Shown: in pieces, positions 25,452 through 34,757 of the stretch
Layout of the letters: each line of letters starts with the position of its first letter
Numbering within the stretch: position 1 is the stretch's first letter
Notes under the pieces: generated by a model
Database searches by the model: none
The model's input: the letters and a program-made list of their open reading frames with translations, nothing else
Told to the model about the DNA's origin: nothing
Source of the DNA: Paracoccaceae bacterium
Lineage (GTDB): Bacteria; Pseudomonadota; Alphaproteobacteria; Rhodobacterales; Rhodobacteraceae
Length of the DNA stretch: 64,000 nucleotides
NCBI GenBank assembly: GCA_014872875.1
Contig: WKFI01000014.1
Coordinates: 186,001 to 250,000 of the forward strand
Reading direction: 5' to 3'
Program-made: the position numbers and the translations under genes

Positions 25452-27866
25452 TCAGTGCGCTGTGGCGCCCGATCCTTTTGCCCCCTGCTCCATCGAAGCC
25501 TTGGCGGCGGCGGCTTCTTCTTCGGCCAACTCGTCCCATTCGATGGGCTCGGGCTCGCCGACCAGAGCGTGTTTCAGGACTTCAGACACATGAGTGACAG
25601 GGATGATCTCCAGCCCCTCCTTCACATTGTCCGGAATATCCGGCAGATCTTTTTCGTTCTCTTCCGGGATCAGCACCGTCTTGATCCCACCGCGCAAGGC
25701 CGCCAGGAGTTTCTCCTTGAGACCACCGATGGCGCTTGCATTGCCGCGCAGGGTAACTTCGCCGGTCATTGCGATGTCCTTGCGTACAGGGAGTCCTGTC
25801 AGCACCGACACGATGGCCGTCACCATTGCCAGACCTGCCGATGGGCCATCCTTTGGCGTTGCCCCGTCCGGCACATGGACGTGAATGTCCAACGTGTCGA
25901 ACTTGGGTGGCTTCACACCCAGTTGCGGGCTGATCGAACGGACATAAGACGAGGCCGCTTCGATCGACTCCTTCATCACGTCGCCCAGCTTGCCAGTGGT
26001 CTTCATCCGGCCCTTGCCCGGCAGACGCAGCGCCTCGATGGACAGCAGCTCACCCCCGACCGAGGTATAGGCCAATCCGGTCACGACACCGACCTGATCC
26101 TCTTTCTCGGCCAGACCATAGCGGAACTTCTTCACGCCCAGGAAATCATCGAGATTGTCGGCAGTGACGGTCACCGCCTCGGTCTCTTTCTTAACGATCT
26201 TTGTCAGCGATTTCCGCGCCACCTTGGCGATCTCACGCTCCAGGTTCCGCACACCCGCCTCACGGGTATAGGTCCGGATGATCTCGGTCAGCGCCTCATC
26301 CGTCAGTTCGAACTCCTTGGCCTTCAGACCGTGGTTCTTGACCTGCTTGCTGATCAGGTGCTGCTTTGCGATCTCGCGCTTTTCATCCTCGGTGTAACCC
26401 GACAGCGGAATGATCTCCATCCGGTCCAGCAGCGGCCCGGGCATGTTGTAGCTGTTCGAGGTGGTCAGGAACATCACGTTCGAGAGGTCGTATTCGACCT
26501 CCATGTAATGATCGACAAACGTCGAATTCTGTTCCGGGTCCAACACTTCCAGCATGGCCGAGGCCGGGTCGCCCCGGAAATCCTGCCCCATCTTGTCAAT
26601 CTCATCCAGCAGGATCAGCGGGTTGGTGGTCTTTGCCTTTTTCAGCGCCTGGATGATCTTGCCCGGCATGGAGCCGATATACGTCCGGCGGTGGCCACGA
26701 ATCTCGGATTCGTCGCGCACACCACCAAGGCTGATGCGGATGAACTCGCGCCCCGTCGCCTTGGCCACCGATTTACCCAACGAAGTCTTACCAACACCCG
26801 GAGGGCCGACCAGACACAGGATCGGGCCTTTCAGCTTTTTGGAACGCTGTTGAACGGCCAGATACTCGACAATGCGTTCCTTGACCTTTTCCAGACCGTA
26901 ATGGTCCGCATCCAGGATCTCCTGGGCCCGGTTGAGGTCCTTTTTCACACGGGATTTGGTGCCCCATGGGATCGACAACATCCAGTCCAGATAGTTGCGC
27001 ACTACGGTGGCTTCAGCGCTCATCGGGCTCATGTTCTTGAGCTTCTTGAGCTCCGCCTCGGCCTTTTCCTTGGCCTCTTTCGACAGCTTGGTTTCGGCGA
27101 TTTTCTCTTCCAGTTCGGCAACTTCGTTGCTGCCGTCCTCGCCATCGCCCAGCTCCTTCTGAATGGCCTTCATCTGCTCATTCAGGTAGTATTCGCGCTG
27201 GGTCTTCTCCATCTGCGACTTGACGCGGGTCTTGATCTTTTTCTCGACCTGCAGAACCGACATTTCGCCCTGCATCAAGCCATAGACCTTTTCAAGACGT
27301 TCGCTGACCGAAAGTGTCTCAAGCAGTTCCTGCTTGCGTTCCACTTCGATGCCCAGATGGCCGGCGACCAAGTCAGCCAGACGTGCGGGTTCGGCGGTTT
27401 CGCCGACAGCGGCTAGCGCCTCTTCGGGGATGTTCTTGCGCACTTTGGCATAGCGCTCGAACTCATCAGCCACGGTGCGCAGCAACGCTTCAGTGGTCGT
27501 TACATCGCCGGGCAGTTCGCTCAGCAGTTCGGCACGCGCTTCAAAGAAGTCGTCATTTTCCAGAAACTCGGTGATCTGGACGCGTGCGTGCCCTTCGACG
27601 AGCACCTTGACGGTACCGTCAGGCAGCTTGAGCAGCTGCAGGACATTGGCCAGCACGCCGGTTTCATAGATACCGTCAGTGCTTGGATCGTCTTCTGACG
27701 GGTCGATCTGGCTCGACAACAGGATCTGCTTGTCGTCCTGCATGACCTCTTCCAAGGCGCGCACGGATTTGTCTCGTCCAACAAACAGCGGCACGATCAT
27801 GTGCGGGAAGACCACGATATCGCGCAGCGGCAATACGGGGTACGAGGCATTCAGAGTCTCTTGCAT
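25452..27866 (-). CDS. lon: ATP-dependent protease Lon
   Basis: 804 aa, normal length. A cytoplasmic AAA+ protease that degrades misfolded and regulatory proteins. N-terminal substrate domain (YPVLPLRDIVVFPHMIVPLFVGR), a coiled-coil section near 190-270, Walker A GPPGVGKTSLGKSVA, Walker B PLILLDEIDKMG, and the C-terminal Ser-Lys peptidase with PKDGPSAGLAM, where Ser is the nucleophile, and the catalytic Lys in GGLKEKLLAA. The start has AAGGAAAGAG. A sigma-32-like heat-shock promoter lies about 80 bp upstream. Confidence 0.98.
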   Translation of the reverse strand: MQETLNASYPVLPLRDIVVFPHMIVPLFVGRDKSVRALEEVMQDDKQILLSSQIDPSEDDPSTDGIYETGVLANVLQLLKLPDGTVKVLVEGHARVQITEFLENDDFFEARAELLSELPGDVTTTEALLRTVADEFERYAKVRKNIPEEALAAVGETAEPARLADLVAGHLGIEVERKQELLETLSVSERLEKVYGLMQGEMSVLQVEKKIKTRVKSQMEKTQREYYLNEQMKAIQKELGDGEDGSNEVAELEEKIAETKLSKEAKEKAEAELKKLKNMSPMSAEATVVRNYLDWMLSIPWGTKSRVKKDLNRAQEILDADHYGLEKVKERIVEYLAVQQRSKKLKGPILCLVGPPGVGKTSLGKSVAKATGREFIRISLGGVRDESEIRGHRRTYIGSMPGKIIQALKKAKTTNPLILLDEIDKMGQDFRGDPASAMLEVLDPEQNSTFVDHYMEVEYDLSNVMFLTTSNSYNMPGPLLDRMEIIPLSGYTEDEKREIAKQHLISKQVKNHGLKAKEFELTDEALTEIIRTYTREAGVRNLEREIAKVARKSLTKIVKKETEAVTVTADNLDDFLGVKKFRYGLAEKEDQVGVVTGLAYTSVGGELLSIEALRLPGKGRMKTTGKLGDVMKESIEAASSYVRSISPQLGVKPPKFDTLDIHVHVPDGATPKDGPSAGLAMVTAIVSVLTGLPVRKDIAMTGEVTLRGNASAIGGLKEKLLAALRGGIKTVLIPEENEKDLPDIPDNVKEGLEIIPVTHVSEVLKHALVGEPEPIEWDELAEEEAAAAKASMEQGAKGSGATAH

Positions 27867-27944
27867 ACTCTTTCCTTGTCTTGGGCAGAACGATCCGGCC
27901 CCACTTGTGCGGCAGCCTGGTTCGTCCCCTCTTTGGAACTGTTA

Positions 27945-27973
27945 ATCTGGGGCGGTGTGGCGTTGGTTTCAAC
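27945..27973 (-). promoter_or_regulatory. Heat-shock (sigma-32-like) promoter of lon
   Basis: On the minus strand GTTGAAA (27967-27973), 14 bases, then CCCCAGAT (27945-27952). This matches the E. coli sigma-32 pattern CTTGAAA-N14-CCCCATNT with one mismatch in each box. It lies in the 296-bp gap before lon (27867-28162), a classic heat-shock gene, and would give about a 70-nt leader. Confidence 0.55.
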
Positions 27974-28066
27974 CACATCCGCGCGGTTGCCGGACACAAT
28001 GGCTGCAGCTGTGAGGGACCGCAAGGCGGTTTTGGGCCGGGTGGTAAAATAACGGGTGACAATCAA

Positions 28067-28123
28067 GGGGGCGCTGCCCCCTCGGCCTCTGGCTTCCCCC
28101 CCGGAGTTTTCGGGCAGAATAAT
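28067..28123 (+). repeat. Intergenic GC-hairpin repeat, copy 1
   Basis: GGGGGCGCTGCCCCC hairpin, a GGCC-rich section, then CCCCGGAGTTTT and GGCAGAATAA. The same order of parts recurs at 43737-43800, 43815-43863, 55528-55579 and 62195-62247. It lies downstream of tgt, which has no other obvious terminator. Confidence 0.65.
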
Positions 28124-28162
28124 TGCAGGCGCGTTTCACGCCGGTCCGACCGCACGGAATGC

Positions 28163-29293
28163 TCAGAGAGGATCAATATCCCCCAACGCGCGTGTCGCGT
28201 GGAACTCGGCCTGCCAGGCGTCAAAGGTGCCTGCCGCAATTGCGTCGCGCATGCCCTGCATGATCTCCTGAAAATAGTGCAGGTTGTGCCAGGTCAGCAG
28301 CATGCCGCTGATCATCTCGTTGCTGCGGAACACGTGGTGCAGGTAGGCGCGGGAATAGTTGCGGCATGCAGGGCACGTGCAGTGTTCATCCAGCGGCCGT
28401 GGATCATCGGCGTGGCGGGCGTTCTTGATGTTGACGACCCCCCGGCGGGTGAAGACCTGCCCCGTACGCCCTGACCGTGAAGGTAACACGCAATCCATCA
28501 TGTCCACTCCGCGGGCGACGGCACCGACGATGTCATCGGGTTTGCCCACACCCATCAGGTAACGCGGCTTGTCCTGGGGCAGGTAATCAGGTGCGTAATC
28601 AAGACAGTCGAACATTGCCTCCTGGCCCTCACCCACGGCAAGTCCGCCGATGGCGTAGCCTTCAAAGCCGATCTTTTTCAGTGCCTCAGCGCTTTCCTCG
28701 CGCAGGTCCTGCTCCAATCCGCCCTGCATGATCCCAAAGAGAGCGTGACCCGGACGATCGCCAAACGCCTCGCGCGAGCGTTCTGCCCATCGCATCGACA
28801 GGCGCATACTCTCGGCAATCCGATCCCGGTCCGCCGGCAATGCCGGGCATTCGTCGAAACACATGACAATGTCCGAGCCCAGAAGACGCTGGATCTCCAT
28901 CGAGCGTTCGGGCGACAATTCATGCTTGGAGCCGTCTACATGGGATTTGAAGGTCACGCCCTGTTCGGTCAGTTTGCGCAGCCCCGCCAGTGACATGACC
29001 TGGAACCCCCCACTATCGGTCAGGATGGGTCGTTCCCAGTTCATGAACTTGTGCAACCCACCCAGACGGTCGATGCGTTCCGCTGTTGGGCGCAACATCA
29101 GGTGGTACGTGTTGCCCAGCAGGATATCCGCCCCGGTCGCCCGCACGCTTTCCGGCATCATCGCCTTGACCGTTGCTGCGGTGCCCACCGGCATGAAGGC
29201 AGGGGTGCGCACGTCGCCCCGCGGGGTATGAATGACCCCGGTCCGGGCCTTGCCATCGGTGGCTTTCAATTCGAAGGAAAAGCGATCGGTCAT
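28163..29293 (-). CDS. tgt: Queuine tRNA-ribosyltransferase (tRNA-guanine transglycosylase)
   Basis: 376 aa, normal length. Swaps the wobble guanine of GUN-anticodon tRNAs for preQ1. Family blocks: [47 protein letters not shown] (catalytic Asp), [30 protein letters not shown]. The C-terminal zinc site is [18 protein letters not shown] with a later His. Archaeal-type extensions are absent. It lies upstream of lon on the same strand with an intergenic repeat between. Confidence 0.97.
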   Translation of the reverse strand: MTDRFSFELKATDGKARTGVIHTPRGDVRTPAFMPVGTAATVKAMMPESVRATGADILLGNTYHLMLRPTAERIDRLGGLHKFMNWERPILTDSGGFQVMSLAGLRKLTEQGVTFKSHVDGSKHELSPERSMEIQRLLGSDIVMCFDECPALPADRDRIAESMRLSMRWAERSREAFGDRPGHALFGIMQGGLEQDLREESAEALKKIGFEGYAIGGLAVGEGQEAMFDCLDYAPDYLPQDKPRYLMGVGKPDDIVGAVARGVDMMDCVLPSRSGRTGQVFTRRGVVNIKNARHADDPRPLDEHCTCPACRNYSRAYLHHVFRSNEMISGMLLTWHNLHYFQEIMQGMRDAIAAGTFDAWQAEFHATRALGDIDPL

Positions 29294-29467
29294 CGGAGGA
29301 TCCTTAAGGATAGATCAGACTGAGCGGGTTTGCCGTAAGTGTCTGGGTTTTGCAAGCATCCCCGCTACTGGTGCTTGCATTCAGGGCCTAACCAGCCGTA
29401 GCTAGGTTGAAAATTGCCCTTGCAATACCCACTTGCATACCATTGCACACAATAGCTGGAGCCTTTC

Positions 29468-30358
29468 ATGACCGAAGAGCAGATCATCGCTCTGATTTCG
29501 CAAAATCTGATATACATTTTGGGTGCGATCTTTGTGATCGTGCTGATCCTTGGCGGCGTCAAGATCGTTCCGCAGTCGCAGAAATTCGTGATCGAACGCT
29601 TTGGCCGCCTGCATTCGGTTCTGGGGCCGGGCATCAACTTCATTGTGCCACTGCTCGACAAGGCCGCGCACAAGATCTCGATTCTGGAACGGCAGTTGCC
29701 CAACGCCACTCAGGACGCGATTACCAAGGACAACGTTCTCGTGCAGATCGATACCTCGGTGTTTTATCGCATTTTGGAGCCGGAAAAGACTGTCTACCGG
29801 ATCCGTGACGTGGACGGCGCCATTGCCACGACAGTTGCAGGGATCGTCCGGGCCGAGATCGGCAAGATGGATCTGGATGAAGTGCAGTCCAACCGTGCTC
29901 AGCTGATCGAGCGCATTCAGGAAAGCGTCGAAACGGCCGTTGATGACTGGGGTATTCAGGTGACCCGGGCCGAGATTCTGGACGTGAATCTGGATCAGGC
30001 CACCCGCGATGCGATGTTGCAACAGCTGAATGCCGAACGTGCGCGCCGCGCCCAGGTGACCGAGGCCGAAGGCCAGAGGCGCGCGGTGGAATTGGCCGCG
30101 GATGCCGAACTGTATGCAGCGGAACAGACCGCAAAGGCGCGCCGTATTCAGGCGGATGCCGAAGCCTATGCCACGCAGGTTGTTGCCAAGGCGATCCAGG
30201 AAAATGGGCTGGAGGCCGCCCAGTACCAGGTTGCCCTGAAACAGGTCGAAGCACTGAACACGCTGGGCGCTGGGGATGGCAAACAGACCATCCTGGTCCC
30301 CGCCAACGCGCTTGAAGCCTTTGGTGACGCCTTCAAGATGCTGAAAGGAGCCAAGTGA
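29468..30358 (+). CDS. SPFH/Band 7 (stomatin-like) membrane protein, QmcA type
   Basis: 296 aa. One N-terminal membrane helix (residues 13-32, IYILGAIFVIVLILGGVKIVP), then the SPFH domain (QSQKFVIERFGRLHSVLGPGINFIVPLLDKAAHKISILE; VYRIRDVDGAIATTVAGIVRAEIGKMDLDEV; ERIQESVETAVDDWGIQVTRAEILDVN). A long Ala/Glu/Arg coiled coil (residues 180-255) follows. These proteins form ring-like membrane scaffolds that influence proteases and membrane quality. The coupled downstream NfeD gene is the standard partner. Confidence 0.93.
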   Translation: MTEEQIIALISQNLIYILGAIFVIVLILGGVKIVPQSQKFVIERFGRLHSVLGPGINFIVPLLDKAAHKISILERQLPNATQDAITKDNVLVQIDTSVFYRILEPEKTVYRIRDVDGAIATTVAGIVRAEIGKMDLDEVQSNRAQLIERIQESVETAVDDWGIQVTRAEILDVNLDQATRDAMLQQLNAERARRAQVTEAEGQRRAVELAADAELYAAEQTAKARRIQADAEAYATQVVAKAIQENGLEAAQYQVALKQVEALNTLGAGDGKQTILVPANALEAFGDAFKMLKGAK

Positions 30359-30636
30359 TGATCACCCCGATCTGGGCGCTCTGGTGGATCTGGGGCAGTG
30401 CTGCGCTTGTTCTAGGCATTCTCGAAATGCTGATACCGGGCTATGTGTTCCTTGGCTTTGCTGCTGGAGCCGTCGGTGTCGCTGGCCTGTTGTTGGTGCC
30501 GGGTCTCAAGATCACCCTGCCCGTCCTGCTTCTTATCTTTGCGGTTATGTCCCTGATCGCCTGGCTCGTGTTTCGCCGGATTTTCAAAATGCAGACGGGC
30601 TCCGTCAAGACCTTCGATCACGACATAAACGACTGA
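30358..30636 (+). CDS. NfeD-family membrane protein, short form
   Basis: 92 aa from the ATG at 30358-30360, which overlaps the SPFH stop by one base (TGATG); AAAGGAG lies eight bases upstream. Three hydrophobic segments (residues 5-25, 27-47, 50-70) cover nearly the whole protein. The soluble OB-fold that ends most NfeD proteins is absent or reduced to about 20 residues (FKMQTGSVKTFDHDIND). The partner SPFH gene and the coupling support the family call. It probably acts as a membrane partner of the SPFH ring. Confidence 0.82.
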   Translation: MITPIWALWWIWGSAALVLGILEMLIPGYVFLGFAAGAVGVAGLLLVPGLKITLPVLLLIFAVMSLIAWLVFRRIFKMQTGSVKTFDHDIND

Positions 30637-30712
30637 GCTTGAGCGCAGCCACTGGACGCCCCTATGGCCTTTCCCTATATAAAAGCTCAAGTAACGTTAA
30701 ACCGAGGCCCGC

Positions 30713-31075
30713 ATGACAACTGCTCCTGAACCTCTTGAAGGTGCGCCACTGATCGCGCCTTCAACCGTGAGCCACGCTTTGTACGAACCGGTGGTCGAGG
30801 CCTGCCGGACCGTTTATGATCCGGAAATTCCGGTCAATATCTTCGAGCTGGGACTGATCTACACGATTGCAATCAATGACGAAAGTGATGTGAGTGTGAT
30901 CATGACCCTGACCGCGCCGGGTTGCCCGGTCGCGGGCGAAATGCCCGGCTGGGTGGCAGAAGCGGTCGAGGCCGTACCGGGTGTGAAATCGGTCAATGTG
31001 GACATGACGTGGGACCCACCCTGGGGCATGGAAATGATGTCCGACGAAGCCCGTCTGGAACTGGGATTCATGTAG
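30713..31075 (+). CDS. MIP18/DUF59-family Fe-S assembly factor (SufT-like)
   Basis: 120 aa. The DUF59 pattern is clear: VVEACRTVYDPEIPVNIFELGLIYTIAIN, then VIMTLTAPGCPVAGEMPGWV with the conserved Cys, then VNVDMTWDPPWGMEMMSDEARLELG. Such proteins help load Fe-S clusters onto target proteins. An A-type carrier gene follows on the same strand, which supports the role. The first 25 residues are a flexible extension seen in many alphaproteobacterial SufT proteins. Confidence 0.9.
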   Translation: MTTAPEPLEGAPLIAPSTVSHALYEPVVEACRTVYDPEIPVNIFELGLIYTIAINDESDVSVIMTLTAPGCPVAGEMPGWVAEAVEAVPGVKSVNVDMTWDPPWGMEMMSDEARLELGFM

Positions 31076-31205
31076 GGCTAAACCTGATCGAACGCCCGCT
31101 TGTCCGGGCTTGCCACAAAAAAGGCGTATCCGATACACACCTTTCAGGGCAGGCCTTGAGACAGGCGACCTTCACTCCTATCTTGGGGCTGAACAGGAGA
31201 AACCG

Positions 31206-31565
31206 ATGTTTGGCATTCCCGGCAAGCAAGCCGTTACAATGACTCCGAAAGCCGCCGCGCAGATCAGCAAGCTGATGGCGAAGGATGGCCATGCCGGATT
31301 GCGCATTGGCGTCAAGAAAGGCGGCTGCGCGGGCATGGAATACACCATGGAATACGTGGATGTTCCTGACCCAAATGACGAAGTTGTCGAACAGGACGGT
31401 GCCCGTGTCATGATTGCGCCGATGGCACAAATGTTCTTGTTCGGGACCGAGATCGACTATGAGGTCTCGTTGCTGGAAGCTGGTTTCAAGTTCAACAACC
31501 CCAACGTGGCTGACGCATGCGGCTGTGGGGAATCGATCAGCTTCAAGGACGTGCCAAGCGTCTGA
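31206..31565 (+). CDS. A-type iron-sulfur carrier protein (HesB/IscA/SufA family)
   Basis: 119 aa from the ATG at 31206-31208 (MFGIPGKQAVTMTPKAA), with AGGAG upstream. The three cluster-binding cysteines are present: Cys41 in GGCAGMEY, and Cys105 and Cys107 in ADACGCGESI. These carry [2Fe-2S] or [4Fe-4S] clusters to apo-proteins. It lies 130 bp after the DUF59 gene, and the two probably act together. Whether it belongs to the Suf or the Isc pathway cannot be told from the window; the SufT-like neighbour favours Suf. Confidence 0.93.
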   Translation: MFGIPGKQAVTMTPKAAAQISKLMAKDGHAGLRIGVKKGGCAGMEYTMEYVDVPDPNDEVVEQDGARVMIAPMAQMFLFGTEIDYEVSLLEAGFKFNNPNVADACGCGESISFKDVPSV

Positions 31566-31596
31566 GCCACCCTGCCCGACGTTCGATCCAAATGTT

Positions 31597-31625
31597 ATGC
31601 CGCAGCCATGGGATGCGGCATTTTT
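31597..31625 (+). terminator. Intrinsic terminator after the A-type carrier gene
   Basis: A perfect 8-bp stem ATGCCGCA/TGCGGCAT with a 9-base loop, followed by TTTTC. It lies 31 bp past the stop and before tpiA. Confidence 0.78.
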
Positions 31626-31696
31626 CACGTCCGCAAGCATTGTTTCTTGGCACGGTGAGCGGTACGAAAAACCGATATCAGACATGAGGGAACAAC

Positions 31697-32446
31697 ATGC
31701 GGCGCAAACTGGCGGCAGGGAACTGGAAGATGAACGGGCTTGGTGCAGGGCTTGGCGAACTTGAGGAACTGGCACAAGCGCATGGTGACCCTGCAGTGGA
31801 CGTTCTGATCTGTCCTCCGGCCACATTGCTGTCGCGTGCTGCCGACTCCGTTTCCAATAGCACCATCAATGTTGGCGGTCAGGACTGCCACACCGGGCAA
31901 TCGGGTGCCCATACTGGTGACATCAGCGCCGAAATGCTGCGTGACGCGGGCGCCACGGCGGTGATCCTGGGACATTCCGAACGCCGCGAGGATCACGGCG
32001 AAAGCGACGAACTGGTTCGCAGCAAGGCCCGCACCGCCATCGAGGCCAGCCTGACAGCAGTTATCTGTGTCGGTGAAAGCCTGGCCGAGCGCGAAGCGGC
32101 CAATACACTGGACATTATCGGCGGGCAGCTGGCCGGGTCGATCCCGGACATCGTGACCGGTGAAAACCTTGTTGTGGCCTACGAACCAATCTGGGCCATT
32201 GGCACCGGCAAAGTGCCCACACTCGAACAGATCGGCGAGGTGCATGACTTCATCCGCGCGCGGCTCGAGAAGCGCTTTGGCGCAGGGGTCGGGCGTTCTG
32301 TCCGTATCCTTTACGGCGGCTCGGTCAAACCCGGCAACGCGGCCGAGATCTTTGGCGTGTCGAATGTCGACGGCGCGCTGGTTGGCGGAGCCAGCCTGAA
32401 GGCAGCGGATTTCTCCCCTATCATTTCGGCCTTGGAGGCTGCCTGA
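31697..32446 (+). CDS. tpiA: Triosephosphate isomerase
   Basis: 249 aa, normal length. Interconverts dihydroxyacetone phosphate and glyceraldehyde 3-phosphate. Active-site Lys is in AGNWKMNG near the N terminus, His in [10 protein letters not shown], and the catalytic Glu in [13 protein letters not shown], the PROSITE pattern. [11 protein letters not shown] near residue 200 binds phosphate. Stand-alone gene between two terminators, convergent with the dct genes. Confidence 0.98.
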   Translation: MRRKLAAGNWKMNGLGAGLGELEELAQAHGDPAVDVLICPPATLLSRAADSVSNSTINVGGQDCHTGQSGAHTGDISAEMLRDAGATAVILGHSERREDHGESDELVRSKARTAIEASLTAVICVGESLAEREAANTLDIIGGQLAGSIPDIVTGENLVVAYEPIWAIGTGKVPTLEQIGEVHDFIRARLEKRFGAGVGRSVRILYGGSVKPGNAAEIFGVSNVDGALVGGASLKAADFSPIISALEAA

Positions 32447-32519
32447 TCTCTGGCGCGACAGAGAAAAAAGTCACGACAGACGAGAAAACTTGCGGGTTTT
32501 CTCCTCCGCCAAAACAAGA

Positions 32520-32549
32520 AAAAGCGCCCGGTCGGAACCGGGCGCTTTT
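32520..32549. terminator. Bidirectional terminator between tpiA and dctM
   Basis: A perfect 13-bp stem AAAAGCGCCCGGT/ACCGGGCGCTTTT with a CGGA loop, A-rich on the left and T-rich on the right, so it can serve both converging genes. A smaller GAGAAAAC/GTTTTCTC hairpin precedes it at 32482-32503. Confidence 0.9.
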
Positions 32550-32569
32550 CTTTTTCAAACCAGGCGGGC

Positions 32570-33946
32570 CTATTTGGTTATGATCTCGGGCCCCATGACC
32601 GCATTTGGCAGAACCGTCGAAAGCCATGGGATATAGGTGATCATGATCAGGAAGACGAAGAGCACGGCCAGGAACGGCAAGGCTGCCCGTACCACGCCCA
32701 TCATCGGCATCCCCGCCACGCCCGAAGTCACGAACAGGTTCAGACCCACGGGCGGCGTGATCATTCCGATTTCCATGTTCACCACCATGATGATGCCCAG
32801 ATGGATCGGGTCGATGCCCAGTTCGATGGCAATCGGGAACACCAGAGGTGCGACGATCACCAACAGCCCCGAAGGCTCCATGAACTGACCGCCGATCAGC
32901 AAGATCACGTTCACCACGATCAGGAACATCACCGGACCAAATCCCGCCGACAGCATCGCATTGGCGATGTGCTGCGGCACCTGTTCGTCGGTCAGCACGT
33001 GTTTCAGGATCAGCGCGTTGGCGATCACGAAGAGCAGCGTGACAGTCAGCTTGCCCGCCTCGAACAGCGTGTGTTTGGTGTCGGGGTGGAAAAACGCGGT
33101 GACCAGCGCATAGGGCTTCTTGATCAGCGGGATCTTCGCCTCCCCTTCCCCGTTCGACAACGGCCCCATGTCCTTGTAGACAAAGCATGCGATCAGGAAG
33201 GCATAGACAGCTGCCACGGCTGCGGCCTCGGTCGGGGTAAAGATCCCGCCATAAATGCCCCCCAGAATGATGACGATCAGGAACAGACCCCAGCCGGCTT
33301 CACGGGCAGAGGCAAAGATCTCTCCCCAGCCCAGCCAGTCGCCTTTCGGCAGGTTCTTGACCTTGGCCATGATATAGATGGTCACCATCAGCATCAGACC
33401 CGCCATCAGGCCGGGAATGACACCAGCCAGGAACATCCGGCCCACGGACACTTCAACAGCGGCGGCATAGACTACCATCACGATGGACGGCGGGATCAAA
33501 ATGCCAAGGGTACCTGCGTTACAGATCACACCAGCGGCGAATTCCTTGGAATACCCCACCTGACGCATCCCTGCGATCACGATCGACCCGATAGCGACCA
33601 CGGTGGCAGGCGACGACCCCGACAACGCGGCAAACAGCATACAGGCAAAGACGCCTGCAATCGCCAGACCACCCGGCAGGTGCCCCACACAGGCGATGGA
33701 AAAGCGGATGATCCGCCGCGCCACGCCGCCCGTGGTCATGAAGCTGGACGCCAGAATGAAGAACGGGATCGCCAGAAGGGTAAAGTGACCTTCAAACGCT
33801 TCGAACAGGGTCCCCGCGACCGAGGCCAGCGAGCTGTCGGAATAGATCAGCAGGAAGATGGTCGAGCTCAGCCCCAGCGATACAGCAATCGGTACACCGA
33901 TCAGCAAGAGGCCAATGACCATCGAGAATAGAAGAACGACATCCAT
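32570..33946 (-). CDS. dctM: TRAP dicarboxylate transporter, large permease DctM
   Basis: 458 aa, about twelve membrane helices. Imports C4-dicarboxylates (by homology succinate, fumarate, malate) with Na+ or H+, using substrate delivered by DctP. Family blocks: IPFFILASSFMTTGGVARRIIRF, SGSSPATVVAIGSIVIAGM, NAGTLGILIPPSIVMVVYA, IFTPTEAAAVAAVYA, and near the end MVVNMEIGMITPPVGLNLFV. The start overlaps the dctQ stop by one base (TGATG), so the two are translated together. Ends in a terminator. Confidence 0.95.
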   Translation of the reverse strand: MDVVLLFSMVIGLLLIGVPIAVSLGLSSTIFLLIYSDSSLASVAGTLFEAFEGHFTLLAIPFFILASSFMTTGGVARRIIRFSIACVGHLPGGLAIAGVFACMLFAALSGSSPATVVAIGSIVIAGMRQVGYSKEFAAGVICNAGTLGILIPPSIVMVVYAAAVEVSVGRMFLAGVIPGLMAGLMLMVTIYIMAKVKNLPKGDWLGWGEIFASAREAGWGLFLIVIILGGIYGGIFTPTEAAAVAAVYAFLIACFVYKDMGPLSNGEGEAKIPLIKKPYALVTAFFHPDTKHTLFEAGKLTVTLLFVIANALILKHVLTDEQVPQHIANAMLSAGFGPVMFLIVVNVILLIGGQFMEPSGLLVIVAPLVFPIAIELGIDPIHLGIIMVVNMEIGMITPPVGLNLFVTSGVAGMPMMGVVRAALPFLAVLFVFLIMITYIPWLSTVLPNAVMGPEIITK

Positions 33947-34623
33947 CAGTCATTTTCTCCTGCTTTTGCGCGGGCGGCTTCCAGCTCGTCCTCGACTTCG
34001 TGACTTGCGACCAGACGGTCGGCCTCACCGCGTACAATCTGGACCGCGACCTGAGCAAAGCGGATCACCAACAGCAGCATCGACACCGGTAACACCAGAT
34101 AAGGCACAACCTTGGGCAGCTTTTCATAGCTTTCGCCAAAGTTGATCCAATCCTCGAGGAACCGCAGGAATCCCACCATGGGCACGTCCTGTACCTCGTA
34201 CCAACCCTGGCCACGGAACTTGTCCGCAAAACCGGTCGGGAACCAACGGCCCGAAGTCGGCGGTAGCTCGGCAAAGACCGCCCAGTAATCCCATGCGCCT
34301 TTCAGCAGCAGCAGGGAAAAGACCAGGCAGCATGCAACTGCGATCAGCGCCAGCACTTTGCGCGGCCCCGGGGGCAGCATGTTCAGGATCGCATCCACAC
34401 CCAGGTGGGCATGGGTTTTGACCGCGTATGAGGCTCCCAGAAGCACCAGCCAGGCGAACAGGAACACGGTCAGTTCCAAGGCCCAGAGAATGTTGGAGTT
34501 GAAAACGAACCGCGCCACCACGTTGGCGAAGGTTATCACGGTCATCAGGCCCAGAAGCCCGGCGATGATCGTCTCTTCCAAATGATTGATGAACCCGGTC
34601 GGGCCGGTTCTTGCCCCCGACAT
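33946..34623 (-). CDS. dctQ: TRAP dicarboxylate transporter, small permease DctQ
   Basis: 225 aa with four membrane helices: near residues 12-32 (ETIIAGLLGLMTVITFANVVARFVF), 45-65 (ALELTVFLFAWLVLLGASYAVKTHAH, which includes the DctQ signature), 85-105 and 165-185. It is longer than typical DctQ (about 160-170) because of a polar loop between helices 3 and 4 (TSGRWFPTGFADKFRGQGW...) that faces the periplasm if the usual topology holds. Sits between dctP and dctM. A long stem-loop precedes it. Confidence 0.92.
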   Translation of the reverse strand: MSGARTGPTGFINHLEETIIAGLLGLMTVITFANVVARFVFNSNILWALELTVFLFAWLVLLGASYAVKTHAHLGVDAILNMLPPGPRKVLALIAVACCLVFSLLLLKGAWDYWAVFAELPPTSGRWFPTGFADKFRGQGWYEVQDVPMVGFLRFLEDWINFGESYEKLPKVVPYLVLPVSMLLLVIRFAQVAVQIVRGEADRLVASHEVEDELEAARAKAGEND

Positions 34624-34662
34624 AACACTGTCCCCGCTTGTCGTGAAAATCTTGGATAAGGA

Positions 34663-34711
34663 GGCGCCCTGCCTGATTGCGCAATCCGTTATCGGTTGCG
34701 GTCAGGGCGCC
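34663..34711 (-). promoter_or_regulatory. Long stem-loop between dctP and dctQ
   Basis: GGCGCCCTG (34663-34671) pairs perfectly with CAGGGCGCC (34703-34711), and the interior pairs further imperfectly. No T run follows on the minus strand. It lies in the 134-bp gap after dctP. Similar stem-loops in transporter operons protect the upstream mRNA or lower downstream expression, keeping the binding protein in excess. Confidence 0.55.
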
Positions 34712-34757
34712 GAAATGCAGGGAGCGCGTCAGAGGCGCTCTCCTGCGAAATTTGGGC

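Noticed and set aside
25455-27416. A 653-codon open frame antisense to lon.
   Set aside because: It mirrors the codon bias of lon in a GC-rich genome, has no family signature, and is rich in His, Gln and Arg as such shadows are.
29351-29379. TGCAAGCA/TGCTTGCA arms between tgt and the SPFH gene.
   Set aside because: An 8-bp dyad with a 13-bp spacer, no T tract and no known regulator; not enough to call a function.
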